64,000 nt of DNA from Lineus longissimus (GCF_910592395.1 NC_088309.1:14140599-14204598); one strand, 5' to 3'; numbered from the stretch's first letter, positions 43,193 through 54,455 are shown. Made by a program: numbers and translations. Notes: generated from the letters alone by a model not told the origin.

Positions 43193-44200
43193 AGTTTTGG
43201 CCTCCTGGTGAGCAAGTCGAGAATCAGATCAGATCGAAATTCAGTGTTTGAGGTAACATGATGTAGGGAGACATGTGTACCATATTTCAAGTTCATAGCT
43301 TTAGCAGTTAAGAAACGAGGCATAGTTATACTCAAACGAACAATTTACGCCATTTGGCCTCTGTAACCTTGAAAAGTAGGTTAAATCAAAAACCCGTACG
43401 ATATGTGATGTCTCCTTGCTAGGAGAACCTACCAGAAAGATTTTATCGAAAAGGAGTCACTAATAAGAGAGATAACAACCTTTTTAGGTTTCCACTTCTT
43501 GCCACCTGGTGCCCAAGTCAAGAATTAGAACAGATCAAAATTCGGTTATGTATGAAATTTCAAGTTCACAGCTTTCGAGGTTAAGAAAAGTGCCATAGTT
43601 GCACTCAAACAGCTAATTCAAACTGCTTGACCTCTGTGACCTTGAGAAAAAGGTCAAATCAAAAACCCGTCGGATATGTGATGTCACACCGTTTGACCTC
43701 TGTGACCTTGAAACTTAGGTCAAATCAAAAACCTGTACAACATGTGATGTACCCTTGCTATGAGTACCTACCACAACAATATCATTGAAAAGAAGTCACT
43801 ATTAAGCGAGATATTGCACTGTTTACCTTTTTTAGTTTTGGCCCCCTGGTGGCCAAGATGAGAATCAGATCAGACCCAAAATCAGTGTCAGAGATTATAT
43901 GGTGTAAGGAGTCATGTGCACCAAATTTCAAATTCATAGCTTTATCGGTTTAGAAACGTGCCACAGTTACACACAAACGGACAATTTACATCATTTGACC
44001 TCTGTGACCTTGAAAATTAAGTCAAATTAATACCCAAATGATATGTGATGTATCCTTACTCGGAGAACCTACCATAAAAATCTTATCGAAAACGAGTCAC
44101 CCATAAGAGAGATATCACACTTTTTTGGTTTCCACTTCTGGCCCCTGGTGGCCAGGTCAAGAATCAGATTAGGCCGAAATTCCATGACCGCCAGACCCCG
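43193..44200 (+). repeat. Forward tandem cores without ends
   Basis: About three and a half C-type cores (TGACCTCTGTGACCTTGA near 43628, 43698 and 44000). The pair at 43628 and 43698 is only 70 bp apart because of an internal deletion. Confidence 0.7.
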
Positions 44201-45114
44201 TTAGCGAAAGATGAGCAAAATAGGTGGAATGCCTCTCAGCTGGATGTTTATAATAGGTCAGATAAGCTGATTGATTGCACTCCAAGGCCTTCCTCCTAGA
44301 CATCTGCTATTGCACTACAGACACCACCTGCTGTGTTAGGTTTACCTGTCTTACTGGGTTCATTACACTTGGTGCAATATGGGTATGTGGATTAGATCGA
44401 ATGCACTCAATGTGTTGCTGAATTCGTGCCATGAATTGTTATATAATGTTATATAATGATGAGTCATGGATTGGTCAAGGAACAGTTGCTTCAATGATTG
44501 TGATGCAGAGAAGCAGTGTATGCTTCTGCATTGGTTTCTATCTGATGTCCATGAAATTTTCGTTCAAAGTCACTCTACAAACCCTTGGCAGATTTGAAGC
44601 AATATTCCTGTTTGTCACTGTTACAATACACCTTGGGATTTCACCCCAGACTGACCATAAAATTCCTAGGCCAAGGTCTGCATGGTCTGTGTGTTAAAAG
44701 AACAGGTAAAGATGAAACAGCATGCTTCATGCTAAACTGGACATTGCAGGATAGGCAGTATATCCACACCTGATGCATTGCAATTTTTTTAGCTTAAGTT
44801 GAAATTGGACGGATAGTTCTGACCTGGCTACAGGGAGTCTGTGTCAGTAAGTAGGCCACGCAATAGCATACATTATATAGGTCGCAGGGATGTGTACTAT
44901 TTTCAAGTTAGGTCGAGATAGAGGCAAGGCTCCTCTCCTAAGAGTAAGGGTGGGGGTGGTCAAATTCGGATGGATAACAGTGAGCCCAGGGTAATCTAGT
45001 TGTACCCCATTCTGTCCCACCGCTTTGCACACGATCGCTCTTCGCAGGGCGGAACAATATATTGTTTAAAGCCTTCAAGGCCCCTACATCATTATTGTTT
45101 ACAGGCCTAACTTA
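44201..45114. other. No recognisable feature
   Basis: Unique-looking stretch; ORFs such as plus 44431-44697 have no resemblance. Confidence 0.4.
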
Positions 45115-46534
45115 ATGAAACGGCCAGGGGCCATTGTGCTCACCGTATACATCTTTTAGTAGGCAGGATCATGCTTAGTTTAGAGGTGAATATGGTGAAC
45201 ACAATCAGGCATGAAGACTTTTTTTAGATGTGTATTGATGTCAAGTAATAAGACAGGGCAGTATATATAAGTTTATGATCCAACCAATAATTGTCTATGA
45301 CATCAACAAGATCAATATTGTGTGATTGCTAAGAGTCCCTGCAATAAAAAATTCATCGAAAAAAAGTCATTAATAAGCGAGATATTGCACGTCCTACTTT
45401 TTCAGTTTTGACCCCCTGGTGGCCAAATCAAGAATCAGATCAGGCCAAAATTCGGTGTCAGAGATTATCTGATGTAGGGGGTTACATGTACCAACTTTCA
45501 AGTTCATAGCTTTAGCAGTTAAGGAACGTGCCATAGTTACACTCGACCGGTCAATTTACGCCATTTGACCTCTGTGACCTAGAAAAGGAGGTCAAATCCT
45601 AAAATTGTAGGACATGTGGTGTATCCTTGCTAGAAGTCCCTCCCATAAAAATTTTATCGAAAACAATTCACTCAAATAAGCAAGATATTGCACTTCTTCC
45701 TTTTTCCATTATGGCCCCCTGGTGGCCGAAAAAAGAATCAGATCAGGCCAAAATTCGGCATCAAAGGTTATCTGATGTAGGGGGTTATATGCACCAAGTT
45801 TCAAGTTCATAGCTTTACTGGTTAAGAAACGTGCCATAGTTTACACTCTAACGGCCAATTTACGCCATATGACCTCTGTGACCTTGAAAAGTAGGTCAAA
45901 TTGAAAACCCTTAAGACATGTGATGTATTCTTCCTAAGAGTACCTACCATAAAAATTTTATCGAAAACAAGTCACTTATAAGCGAGATATCACACTTTTT
46001 AGATATCCACTTTTTGCCCCCTGGTGGCAAAGTTGAGAATCAGATCAAACTGAAATTCAGCACCAGAGGCTATGTGATATAGGGGGTTATATGTACCAAG
46101 TTTCAAGTTCATAGGTTTAGTGGTTAAGAAACGTGCCATAGTTTACACTCTAACGGCCAATTTACGCCATATGACCTCTGTGAACTTGAAAAGTAGGTCA
46201 AATTAAAAACCCGTATGATATAAGATGTATATTTGCTATGAGTACCTACAACACAAGTTTCATCGAAAACAAGTCATTAATAAGCGAGATATTACACTTT
46301 TTAGATATCAACATTTGGCCCCCTGGTGGCTAAGTTGAGAATCAGATCGGACCGAAATTCAGTGTCAGAGGTCACCTGACCTGGGGGGGTGCTGTGTACA
46401 AAGTTTCAAGTTCATAGCCCTAGCGGTTAAGAAACGTGCCACTGTTTTTGAAATAGGATACGACGACGACGACGGACGACGACGGACGACGGACACTGCG
46501 GTATTACATAGACTCCCCTACGGTGAGCCAAAAA
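45115..46534 (+). mobile_element. Type C element, complete ends, with EEP remnant
   Basis: GGCC end TGAAACGGCCAGGGGCCATT; four cores (GCCCCCTGGTGGCC near 45413, 45714, 46016, 46318); an ACG array at about 46458-46490; end block ACATAGACTCCCCTACGGTG then AGCCAAAAA. The EEP remnant at 45224-45327 shows that type C and type A descend from the same coding ancestor. Confidence 0.75.
45224..45327 (-). pseudogene. EEP C-terminal remnant in a type C element
   Basis: On the minus strand: HNIDLVDVIDNYWLDHKLIY, then TALSYYLTSIHI and stop. It aligns with the last 30 residues of the 37290-38213 ORF (IDLVDIIDNYWSDHK). The catalytic SDH is LDH here. It ends about 110 bp from the GGCC terminus. Confidence 0.7.
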
Positions 46535-47009
46535 GCAAGGTACATGTTTTAACCAGTCTGATGAAAAACTATGAAAAAAAAAAATTTTTTTTTCACATAG
46601 GCCTACTATAAACAAACAGTCCGAAAAAGCAGTTACATCCTGCACCATGATCAACTACAATATTGCAATATAGAAACAAGCATCCGACAGGACCAATCAG
46701 GTCTTCATCTGAAGCATTGCCATTAGGCCTACATTGAGTACACTCTGATTTTGTCAGATGAAGTGCCACTTACAGGCAGGAGTAACGATAACAAATTCTG
46801 TAACACCTGCTGTGGTAGGTCAGCCAGACATGCCATAGGAGATTAGGCTAGATTGCGCTAATCTCTGATCACGCCTGATTACCCTAATAACAACATCATC
46901 GGGCAATTCAAAGAGAAACTCCAACCTCACGGCCTCAAGGCATTTGCCTTTGCAGCCTGAGGTTCGCTTTTTAACCTTCGCTAACGGGATCTGGCTGTAA
47001 TGCATTGTG
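46535..47009. other. No recognisable feature
   Basis: Unique-looking; has an A/T homopolymer stretch at 46578-46594 and two TAGGCCTA palindromes near 46599 and 46727. Confidence 0.4.
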
Positions 47010-47162
47010 AGCGGTCACCTAGGCTGGGGGTGTACATAGTTTCAAGTTCACAGCTCCAGCGGTTCAGAAATGTGTGACTCTTTTTTAAAACAGGATACAG
47101 ACAACGACGACAGACGATGGACACAGCGGTGTTGTATAGACTCCCCTAAGGAGAGCCAAAAA
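47010..47162 (+). mobile_element. Type C end fragment
   Basis: Core tail, short ACG-like stretch, TGTTGTATAGACTCCCCTAA then GGAGAGCCAAAAA. Confidence 0.6.
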
Positions 47163-47463
47163 CGGTCGTTAATTTTTTTGGTCATGAGGTGGTGGTCATG
47201 AGCATCACTCCCTGCGAAAGCACACTTTATGAACTCATGTGCAAAGTTATCTATCTACTGAAATATTTATGTGCTTCATAAATTTTGTTGAGTAGGGGCA
47301 TAATGCAAAATCTCTAGCAGTTCTAGAGATATAGCATGGATGCACAACACACGACAGGCCCATACCATAATACATCCATCCATCGTGTGACGGGCGTATA
47401 AAAACTGGAAATTAATTTGGCAGGGAAAATGGGTTTACCATATTTTCGGGAGAAATGTAGCGA
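47163..47463. other. No recognisable feature
   Basis: Unique-looking 300 bp before the piggyBac-like element. Confidence 0.4.
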
Positions 47464-47467
47464 TTAA

Positions 47468-49462
47468 CCCTTTGCCTATGTAATGCGTAACCCATACGCA
47501 GTAATTTGCTATCCAAAGAAATGTCACGCGTACTGGGAATGCCTAAAAACAAGAGGCCCAAGGGCCTGGCGCTCAGCTGAGTTAATATCTTTAATATCTT
47601 CCCGGTGTTTAGTTCATTATGCATGAAAATGGCATGCTCCATGGTATTTGATATCCTTTTGCGTTCACTACGGTACCAATGTTTTTGGTTGACATAATTA
47701 TGCCACTGTTCATTCCTCAATCCTGACCATAATTCGGGTGAAATCATCGTATGAAAATATTTACCGAAACATGAAGTTTATGCCATGAATGAGGATACTC
47801 ATTGTCATAGCCTCGTTTACAAGTACGAAGTATTTTCCCGCGAATATTCAAAACTGCTTGGCTCCTTGCCAGTTAAATAACATGTGACTATACACAAAAT
47901 AGAAAACTTTGATGGAAATTGTAAATCATTTTTTTATCTATCAGGGGAAACAAGCTGATGATGATCAAATAAATCATTCATGAGAAATCGTTTTGTTGCT
48001 GAAGCTTGCATGACGAAGTTAATGCTAAACCTTTTCTTGTGCTCTACTGCGCCACCGTAGTTTTCTATTTAGACCAGCGATGACGTCATTTCTGGTGATT
48101 CCCTACGTTGTCCAATGAGCGCTTTTTAAAATGTGCCATTTGGTATTGTACAGTATGCAATGTATTTTTTCAGCGCTGCCAGTTGCCGAACAGAATGCCG
48201 TAGCTCCCTCAATTTCCAATCAATTTTTATGTGAGTGACATTATTGTATTGCTTAGAATGTCTACTTTTTACTCATGAAAAAATCGTAGAACTAAAACAT
48301 AATAGGCGAACAGAATCATGCCGATTCACTGCACATACTGTGGGAATTCTCCACTTCAAAATACATCGGCAATGTCATCGCGAACAGAGCATGCACTTCC
48401 GATATCGTTTTCACACAAATGTGGCCAAATTTTCAAGAACTAATTTCTGAAATTAGTCCCTAAAGACCTTATGACTACCACTGAAACGATCTAGTGATAA
48501 TATCGCCCACTAGACTACTTTTTAAGCAGAAAATTGGGTACTTGAGTGTCATTGAGCTCCAAGATTATTGCACATGGCGTAAACAACATGCCGCCATTTT
48601 GTCTCCGCTTCGGTATTTCGTACGCCGCTTATAATGCACCTTCTCAATTAAAACCAACATAATAAGGCCTTACATCGTTGATTGAATAGGAACACCACAC
48701 AAAACACAATAAAGTGGGGGTACAATCGATTACGAAGCTGAAGTGAACAGTGATTTATTCCTGGAGCTACTGCTTTTGTTGTGTAGCTGCCATGTTTTGA
48801 GAACTGGCAAATAGGAGACTTCATTGATGGCTGACGTCATCGGGCGGGAATTTGAAGCGGCAGAAATAATTAAAAGGCAGGTAGCGCCCTCTCCTGTTAA
48901 AATTTTGAACTTTTTCTCAATAAAATAGATTTTCAAGAATTTTATCTTAATATTAGAGCATATTTCGACTAATTCTGCTGCTCCTAGGCCGATATAGGCC
49001 AGTTTCCTTCATGCACTCTCGCTCGCAGGAAGTAGGTCGAATGGCGACAAGTTTTGTTTTGAAAGTAGAGTTTGACCAGAAGTATCCAGAAATGCAAAAT
49101 TGAAGTCTCTAGGTCTTACGGTTACAAAATGTGCACCATGGGTTTAACGGACGGATGGATGGATGGATGGATGGATGGATGGATGGATGGATGGACAGAC
49201 GGACGCCACTGAACAACTTATTTGACAAGCTCGGCTGACTTAGTCAGCTGAGCTAAAAAATTGCGTTTTAAGTGAATGCATAGTACTGCCATCTGCTAAC
49301 AACTTTCGTAACTACTCTAATGATTCGTGCTGCCAGCACAAACATTCGATGTCCATAAGAACTACACAATGGTGAGTACTCACTGCATTTCTCACAAGTA
49401 AATGCAATTATGGAAAAAGTGCTCTCGTGTTCCAGGTGGGTATTGGCTCAGCAGGCAAAGGG
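47468..49462. mobile_element. piggyBac-like TTAA element, split by B3
   Basis: TTAA at 47464-47467 and 49463-49466; inverted ends CCCTTTGCCT and AGGCAAAGGG. The CCCTTTG start and TTAA duplication are piggyBac hallmarks. Without B3 it is about 290 bp with no ORF, a MITE. Confidence 0.7.
47549..49258 (+). mobile_element. Hairpin-ended element, type B, copy B3
   Basis: Complete 1.71 kb copy: GGCC end ACAAGAGGCCCAAGGGCCTG, GCGCTCAGCTGAG, (GGAT)n at about 49152-49197, hairpin AGCTCGGCTGACTTAGTCAG then CTGAGCT and AAAAAA. Nearly identical to B4. It is inserted in an A run of the piggyBac-like element. Confidence 0.82.
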
Positions 49463-50030
49463 TTAAACATCATTCATTCCTGCCCTTCTGGGAATCTTAC
49501 CTGAATGTTTACATAGTACTCCGCAGGACCATGGATACTACCATAAAGACCAAACCCAACCACATAGATCCGACGATTTACCATAAATCTGGAAAACAAT
49601 TTTAAAGTCATGGTGTGTGCATTTTTTTCATGTGAGTTCTAAGTAATAAGTAATACCATTGATAACCGAAAAAAATATATTTTTTGGTCACAATGTCAAA
49701 AGGAGCAAAACAAGAGCAACGCAGGGCGTGGCATATGTCCCCATGAGCAAATTGAGTTGGTGTATTAGGAAAGTAAAGTGTCATACCTTACTGGGTTTAG
49801 TTGAGATCGTGAAAGAGTTATTGGTCTGTAACGGCCGCTGTACACGTTATCTTTTGCTAACCACATAAAAAGTTACATGGTTATTACTCAAAGTGTTCTC
49901 GTTAAAATGAGCGGAAACGAAAAGTTTACAGACGGCTAATGGATGCACAGACAGCAAGACGCATGGACGGGACGAACAGACATCGGTAAAACATAATGCC
50001 TCTGCAATGCATTACGAATTTGCGGTGGGC
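49463..50030. other. No recognisable feature
   Basis: Unique-looking sequence; small ORFs (plus 49659-49868) without resemblance. Confidence 0.4.
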
Positions 50031-50178
50031 ATAAAAATTGATTCAATCAGAAAAATGGTTCTCCTCGCAATTGACAGAAACCGATTTCAAGCACGCCGCC
50101 CTGGTGGCCCTACTGACAATCGGAACAAGCCAGTTTTCGAAAGGAACCCTCTTCCAGTCACCCCCAACGAAAATACCA
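50031..50178 (+). repeat. D unit before B4
   Basis: ATGGTTCTCCTCGCAATTGA ... GCCGCCCTGGTGGCC ... AAATACC, joined to the GGCC end of B4. Confidence 0.7.
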
Positions 50179-50762
50179 ACAAGAGGCCCAAGGGCCTGGC
50201 GCTCAGCTGAGTTAATATCATTAATATCTTCCCGGTGTTTAGTTCATTATGCATGAAAATGGCATGCTCCATGGTATTTGATATCCTTTTGCGTTCACTA
50301 CGGTACCAATGTTTTTGGTTGACATAATTATGCCACTGTTTATTCCTCAATCCTGATCATAATTCGGGTGAAATCATCGTATGAAAATATTTACCGTAAC
50401 ATGAAGTTTATGCCCTGAATGAGGATACTCATTGTCTCAGCCTCGTTTACAAGTACGAAGTATTTTCCCGCGAATATTCAAAACTGCTTGGCTCCTTGCC
50501 AGTTAAATAACATGTGACTATACACAAAATAGAAAACTTTGATGGAAATTGTAAATCATTTTTTTATCTATCAGGGGAAACAAGCTGATGATGATCAAAT
50601 AAATCATTCATGAGAAATCGTTTTGTTGCTGAAGCTTGCATGACGAAGTTAATGCTAAACCTTTTCTTGTGCTCTACTGCGCCACCGTAGTTTTCTATTT
50701 AGACCAGCGATGACGTCATTTCTGGTGATTCCCTACGTTGTCCAATGAGCGCTTTTTAAAAT

Positions 50763-51080
50763 GTGCCATTTGGTATTGTACAGTATGCAATGTATTTTTT
50801 CAGCGCTGCCAGTTGCCGAACAGAATGCCGTAGCTCCCTCAATTTCCAATCAATTTTTATGGGAGTGACATTATTGTATTGCTTAGAATGTCTACTTTTT
50901 ACTTATGAAAGAATCGTAGAACTAAAACTTAATAGGCGAACAGAATCATGCCGATTCACTGCACATACTGTGGGAATTCTCCACTTCAAAATACATCGGC
51001 GATGTCATCGCGAACAGAGCATGCACTTCCGATATCGTTTTCACACAAATGTGGCCAAATTTTCAAGAACTAATTTCTGA
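50763..51080 (+). CDS. Small ORF conserved among type B elements, 105 aa, function unknown
   Basis: Contains SIFMGVTLLYCLECLLF, a hydrophobic stretch, and CRFTAHTVGILHFKIHR, His/Arg-rich. Open here, in B2 (plus 41922-42218, truncated by a deletion) and in the diverged B5 (plus 57428-57706), where a 12-bp deletion keeps frame. It is broken by single stops in B1 and B3. No family is recognised. Chance conservation by recent copying is likely for B2-B4, but the open frame in B5 makes it worth testing. Confidence 0.25.
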   Translation: MPFGIVQYAMYFFSAASCRTECRSSLNFQSIFMGVTLLYCLECLLFTYERIVELKLNRRTESCRFTAHTVGILHFKIHRRCHREQSMHFRYRFHTNVAKFSRTNF

Positions 51081-51779
51081 AATTAGTCCCTAAAGACCTT
51101 ATGACTACCACTGAAAAGAACTAGTGATAATATCGCCTACCAGACTCCTTTTTAAGCAGAAAATTGGGTACTTGAGTGTCATTGAGCTCCAAGATTATTG
51201 CACATGGCGTAAACAACATGCCGCCATTTTGTCTCCGCTTCGGTATTTCGGACGCCGCTTATAATGCACCATCTCAATTAAAACCAACATAATAAGGCCT
51301 TACATCGTTGATTGAATAGGAACACTACACAAAACACAATAAAGTGGGGGTACAATCGATTACGAAGCTGAAGTGAACAGTGATTTATTCCTGGAGCTAC
51401 TGCTTTTGTTGTGTAGCTGCCATGTTTTGAGAACTGGCAAATAGGAGACTTCATTGATGGCTGACGTCATCGGGCGGGAATTTGAAGCGGCAGAAATAAT
51501 TAAAAGGCAGGTAGCGCCCTCTCCTGTTAAAATTTTGAACTTTTTCTCAATAAAATAGATTTTCAAGAATTTTATCTTAATATTAGAGCATATTTCGACT
51601 AATTCTGCTGCTCCTAGGCCGATATAGGCCAGTTTCCTTCATGCACTCTCGCTCGCAGGAAGTAGGTCGAATGGCGACAAATTTTGTTTTGAAAGTAGAG
51701 TTTGACCAGAAGTATCCAGAAATGCAAAATTGAAGTCTCTAGGTCTTACGGTTACAAAATGTGCACCATGGGTTTAATT

Positions 51780-51780
<1 letters not shown>

Positions 51781-51812
<32 letters not shown>

Positions 51813-51886
51813 ATGGATGGATGGATGGATGGATGGATGGATGGATGGATGGATGGACAGATGGATGGATGGATGGACAGACGGAC
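51781..51886. repeat. (GGAT)n microsatellite of B4
   Basis: More than 20 GGAT units with a few GGAC interruptions, followed by GGACAGACGGACGCCACTG. Confidence 0.97.
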
Positions 51887-51940
51887 GCCACTGAACAACT
51901 TATTTGACAAGCTCGGCTGACTTAGTCAGCTGAGCTAAAA

Positions 51941-52205
51941 ATAAATTTGATCGGACGAACGTTTCTTCTCGAAATTGACTGAAACTGATTAGAAGCATAC
52001 CGCCCTGGTGGCCACATTGACAATTGTAATGAGCCGGTTTTCGAAAGGAACCTTCCTCTAGTCACCCCAAACGTACATACCAAAAATGAATTTGATCGGA
52101 CAAACTGTTCTCCTCGAAATTGATGGAAACCAATTTCAAGCACGCCGCCCTGGAGGCCTTAATGAGAATCAAAACAAGCCCGTTTTAGAAAGGAACCTTC
52201 AAGGT
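51941..52205 (+). repeat. Two D units after B4
   Basis: Units at 51941-52084 and 52085-52205, each with TTCTCCTCGAAATTGA or a close form and CACGCCGCCCTGG. Confidence 0.75.
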
Positions 52206-52556
52206 CAACTCACAAAAAAAAGTTTCGTGACGCCTGACGCCTCATGGCAATGCTTTACGCATTGTCGGGGGCATAATAAGGAGAGTGAACTATAGGCTTT
52301 TCGGCCACGGAGCTTCACTTATCTTGTTGTACACATGACCAGCTGAACACATTGAAAAGTTTCATCTATTCTGCCAGTGACTATGAAACCATTTTACCAG
52401 TTTAAACCATTTTACTGCATAAAAAGTTCAGGAACATACATAAGCTTTCGACTCTGTCCTGAGCCTTTATCAGGGTGACGTCATTTCTAATCGGGACATG
52501 CATTGTGAATGCCCAGACACAGATTGTCCTAGATTTCCAGAAGCAAAGCATGAGGT
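52206..52556 (-). other. Possible Penelope-like element remnant with degenerate hammerhead motif
   Basis: On the minus strand CCCTGATAAAGGCTCAGGAC then AGAGTCGAAAGCTTATG (52440-52478) resembles a hammerhead ribozyme core: CTGATAA (canonical CTGATGA), stem II GGCTC/GAGTC with loop AGGACA, then GAAA. Such motifs are known in Penelope-like retroelements. No RT or GIY-YIG sequence remains. The rest of the stretch is not recognisable. Confidence 0.35.
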
Positions 52557-52848
52557 TACCTGACCTAGAGAATCATGTGTTTCAAGTTTCAAGTTGTCAG
52601 CTTTAATGGTTAAAGGCCATATATCAAGGTTTGAAAACATGCTTGATACTCATGAAATATGTTGAGGGTTAAAAAAACAAGATCCCAGACATTAAAAAAA
52701 TTCTAATAATAAAGTCATTATTTAGTTATTTCAATTTTTAATTTTAAACTATTTGAATTTCCCACCACACACAACTTTAGATTAGTTCCACATGTGGCCG
52801 CTAGGGATTTTTTGATGATGTAGATCAGGTCAGTCAGAACAAAGCAAG

Positions 52849-53220
52849 ATGGCTTCCGCATACAGTTCAGAGAGTGAGAGCAGTGAATTTGAGGATGTTT
52901 TGGTCGATACAGAAGGATATTTAAACGTTGAGCCGTACATGTTCGAGCCATTAATATCACTAGATCATAATGAGAGTGATCATTCGGACGAAAGTGATTA
53001 GAATTTGTGGTTAATCAATTTGCATGGCAGACCTGCCGATATAGCAAAGAAGACATTGATAGACGGTTGCAGATGCATAACATGTATGAATTTTGAACAG
53101 ACTAATGTTGCACAATATTGTTTCGCCTCGTCAGTGTTGTATCGCCAGTTATGTAATGACGCTGAACTACTATTGAAAAGTGACGGTACTATGCACAATC
53201 ATCTTGACGTGACGATATAA
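52849..53220 (+). pseudogene. Acidic N-terminal ORF with Cys-rich continuation after one in-frame TAG
   Basis: ATG at 52849 opens 50 codons: a Ser/Glu-rich start (SSESESSEFEDVLVDTEGY), VEPYMFEPL, then DHNESDHSDESD and TAG at 52999-53001. The same frame continues for 72 codons to TAA at 53220 with GCRCITCMNFEQTNVAQYC. The pattern of acidic leader, EPYMFEPL and C.C..C resembles invertebrate proteins with the P2X7-type cytoplasmic cysteine-rich (ballast) domain as I remember them. This is tentative because the second half is poorly conserved. The single stop makes it a pseudogene, or a read-through or edited product, or two ORFs. It is convergent with the THAP ORF, whose stop lies 176 bp away. 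Confidence 0.45.
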
Positions 53221-53395
53221 TGCCGTGCAACGTTAGATAGGCCTAGATGTCAGATGACAATAATCTGTCATTGACAGTGGCTGTCACTGACACTGACCTG
53301 TGTCGCTGTCACCTTGCTATGGCTGGAACACAAGAAGACACTATGCGGTATCACAGGCCCCAATAGGGCCTACACATTATGTATAACAACCGACT

Positions 53396-53701
53396 TCAGC
53401 AGCCTCGGGCATTAAATGCAATTGACATGGTTGGAACAGCTGTTTTTAACAAGTGGCATTTAATATTCAGTTGGATGCAGATATCCGGCTTCATGTGATA
53501 ATCCGTATCGATAAAGTGATCACTGCAAAGTTTGGCCGAAGGCCCAGGCTTCCAACACTCCAAACGTTTGCACTTCCGAATCCACAGCTTCCTCCTCTCT
53601 CGTTCAACTGGCTTTGGAAATTCATGAAAATGGGTCCCATCCGTCATTCGATTGTTCTTTGTGCTATCCTTGACACAATTCGGAGCCACACAATACACCA
53701 T
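53396..53701 (-). CDS. THAP domain protein, 101 aa, inside the TTAA element
   Basis: A complete C2CH THAP zinc finger by its invariant residues: Cys4 and Cys9, HFHEFP with Pro29, Trp40 in RRKLWIRKC, Cys59 and His62 in LCSDHF, and the closing AVPT at 88-91. The spacing Cys9 to Cys59 is in the family range. THAP domains bind DNA and occur in P and Kolobok transposases as well as host regulators. The ORF starts 283 bp inside the right TIR and reads inward, the place of a transposase N-terminus, but it ends after the THAP domain, so no catalytic domain follows. It could be a repressor-type product, as truncated P-element proteins are, or the first exon of a spliced gene. Codons show no break. Confidence 0.8.
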   Translation of the reverse strand: MVYCVAPNCVKDSTKNNRMTDGTHFHEFPKPVERERRKLWIRKCKRLECWKPGPSAKLCSDHFIDTDYHMKPDICIQLNIKCHLLKTAVPTMSIAFNARGC

Positions 53702-54074
53702 AGTGAATGAAACACATTACTTCCAGGTGTGCATAATTAATTAAGGCCCTCCTGCTTTTATGATTGCATGACATGTACAGATAACCTGATCTACATCACA
53801 ACTTTTGCTGAACCCGCCACCTGGCTCTAACAAGCCAGTTGCTAGCCTGATTAGGTAATCAAGTTGTCAAACACATAATTGGCTATATCTTCAAAATGGA
53901 TGAAGCTAATTGCATTTGGTTTTCTGTATTGTATAAAGTGTTAGGTACACTTTTGAAATCGTCTTACAGCAGAAAATGGCAAAAAACCTTGATATATGGC
54001 CTTTAAGAAAAGTGCCATAGTTACACTCAAATTGCCAATTCACACCAATTGACCTCTGTGACATTCGCAGGACC

Positions 54075-54455
54075 TATTCTTACAAATTAAATTGCTATTC
54101 AATTACTAATTAAATTAGCTATTTATTGGTAATAAATGAGCAAGAAAAAATATTTTCTTAGTAATTCATTAGTGAGATAAATCTTAGTGATTAAAAACTT
54201 GGTAATTTCTTTGTAAGATAAAAATAAGAACAAAAAATTGTAATTTTTTTCTTAGTAATAAATTACCAATTTATATCTTGTCAATTTTTTTCTTACAAGA
54301 AACTTATAAGAATAATCTTACCAAAATTTTGAAAAATAAATTAACTGCTAATTTATTTGCAAAAATAATCTTACTAAGATATATCTTACTAATTGATATC
54401 TTAATTGAAAATTTCTAAGAAATTTCTTAGCTAATAATTTCTGATTAAAATAGAC
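54075..54455. repeat. AT-rich low-complexity stretch, second copy of the TTAGTAAGAAAT vocabulary
   Basis: About 380 bp of words such as CTTAGTAA, ATCTTAC, AATTTCTTA and TTACCAAT, many nearly palindromic. Same style as 4020-4311 but not alignable end to end by eye. Confidence 0.6.

Larger units (their letters stand above)
50179..51940 (+). mobile_element. Hairpin-ended element, type B, copy B4
   Basis: Complete 1.76 kb copy with the longest (GGAT)n array of the family at 51781-51880. The hairpin end (CTCGGCTGACTTAGTCAGCT) lies at about 51912-51934. It holds the intact form of a 105-codon plus ORF (50763-51080). Confidence 0.82.
52614..54002. mobile_element. TTAA-flanked DNA transposon with 19-bp TIRs and THAP ORF (Kolobok-like)
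   Basis: Perfect inverted ends AGGCCATATATCAAGGTTT (52614-52632 and 53984-54002) and duplicated TTAA (52610-52613, 54003-54006). Length 1389 bp. It carries an acidic ORF on the plus strand and a THAP ORF on the minus strand, tail to tail. A TTAA duplication with a THAP-containing protein points to Kolobok; piggyBac lacks THAP. The catalytic transposase is missing, so this is an internal-deletion derivative or an element with captured sequence. Confidence 0.75.
52557..54069 (+). repeat. Type C core interrupted by the THAP-encoding TTAA element
   Basis: Left piece 52557-52613 (GAGGTTACCTGACCTAGAGA ... AATGGTTAA) and right piece 54003-54069 (TTAAGAAAAGTGCCATAGTT ... GACCTCTGTGAC) together give the usual GGTTAAGAAACGTGCC core, with TTAA duplicated. 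Confidence 0.7.

Noticed and set aside
47950-48010. Hammerhead core in type B elements (CTGATGATGATCAAATAAAT)
   Set aside because: CTGATGA and a later GAAA are present, but extra unpaired bases before GAAA break the required stem II layout.
51702-51920. ORF with repeated MDGW
   Set aside because: Translation of the (GGAT)n microsatellite of B4; array length differs in every copy and breaks the frame.
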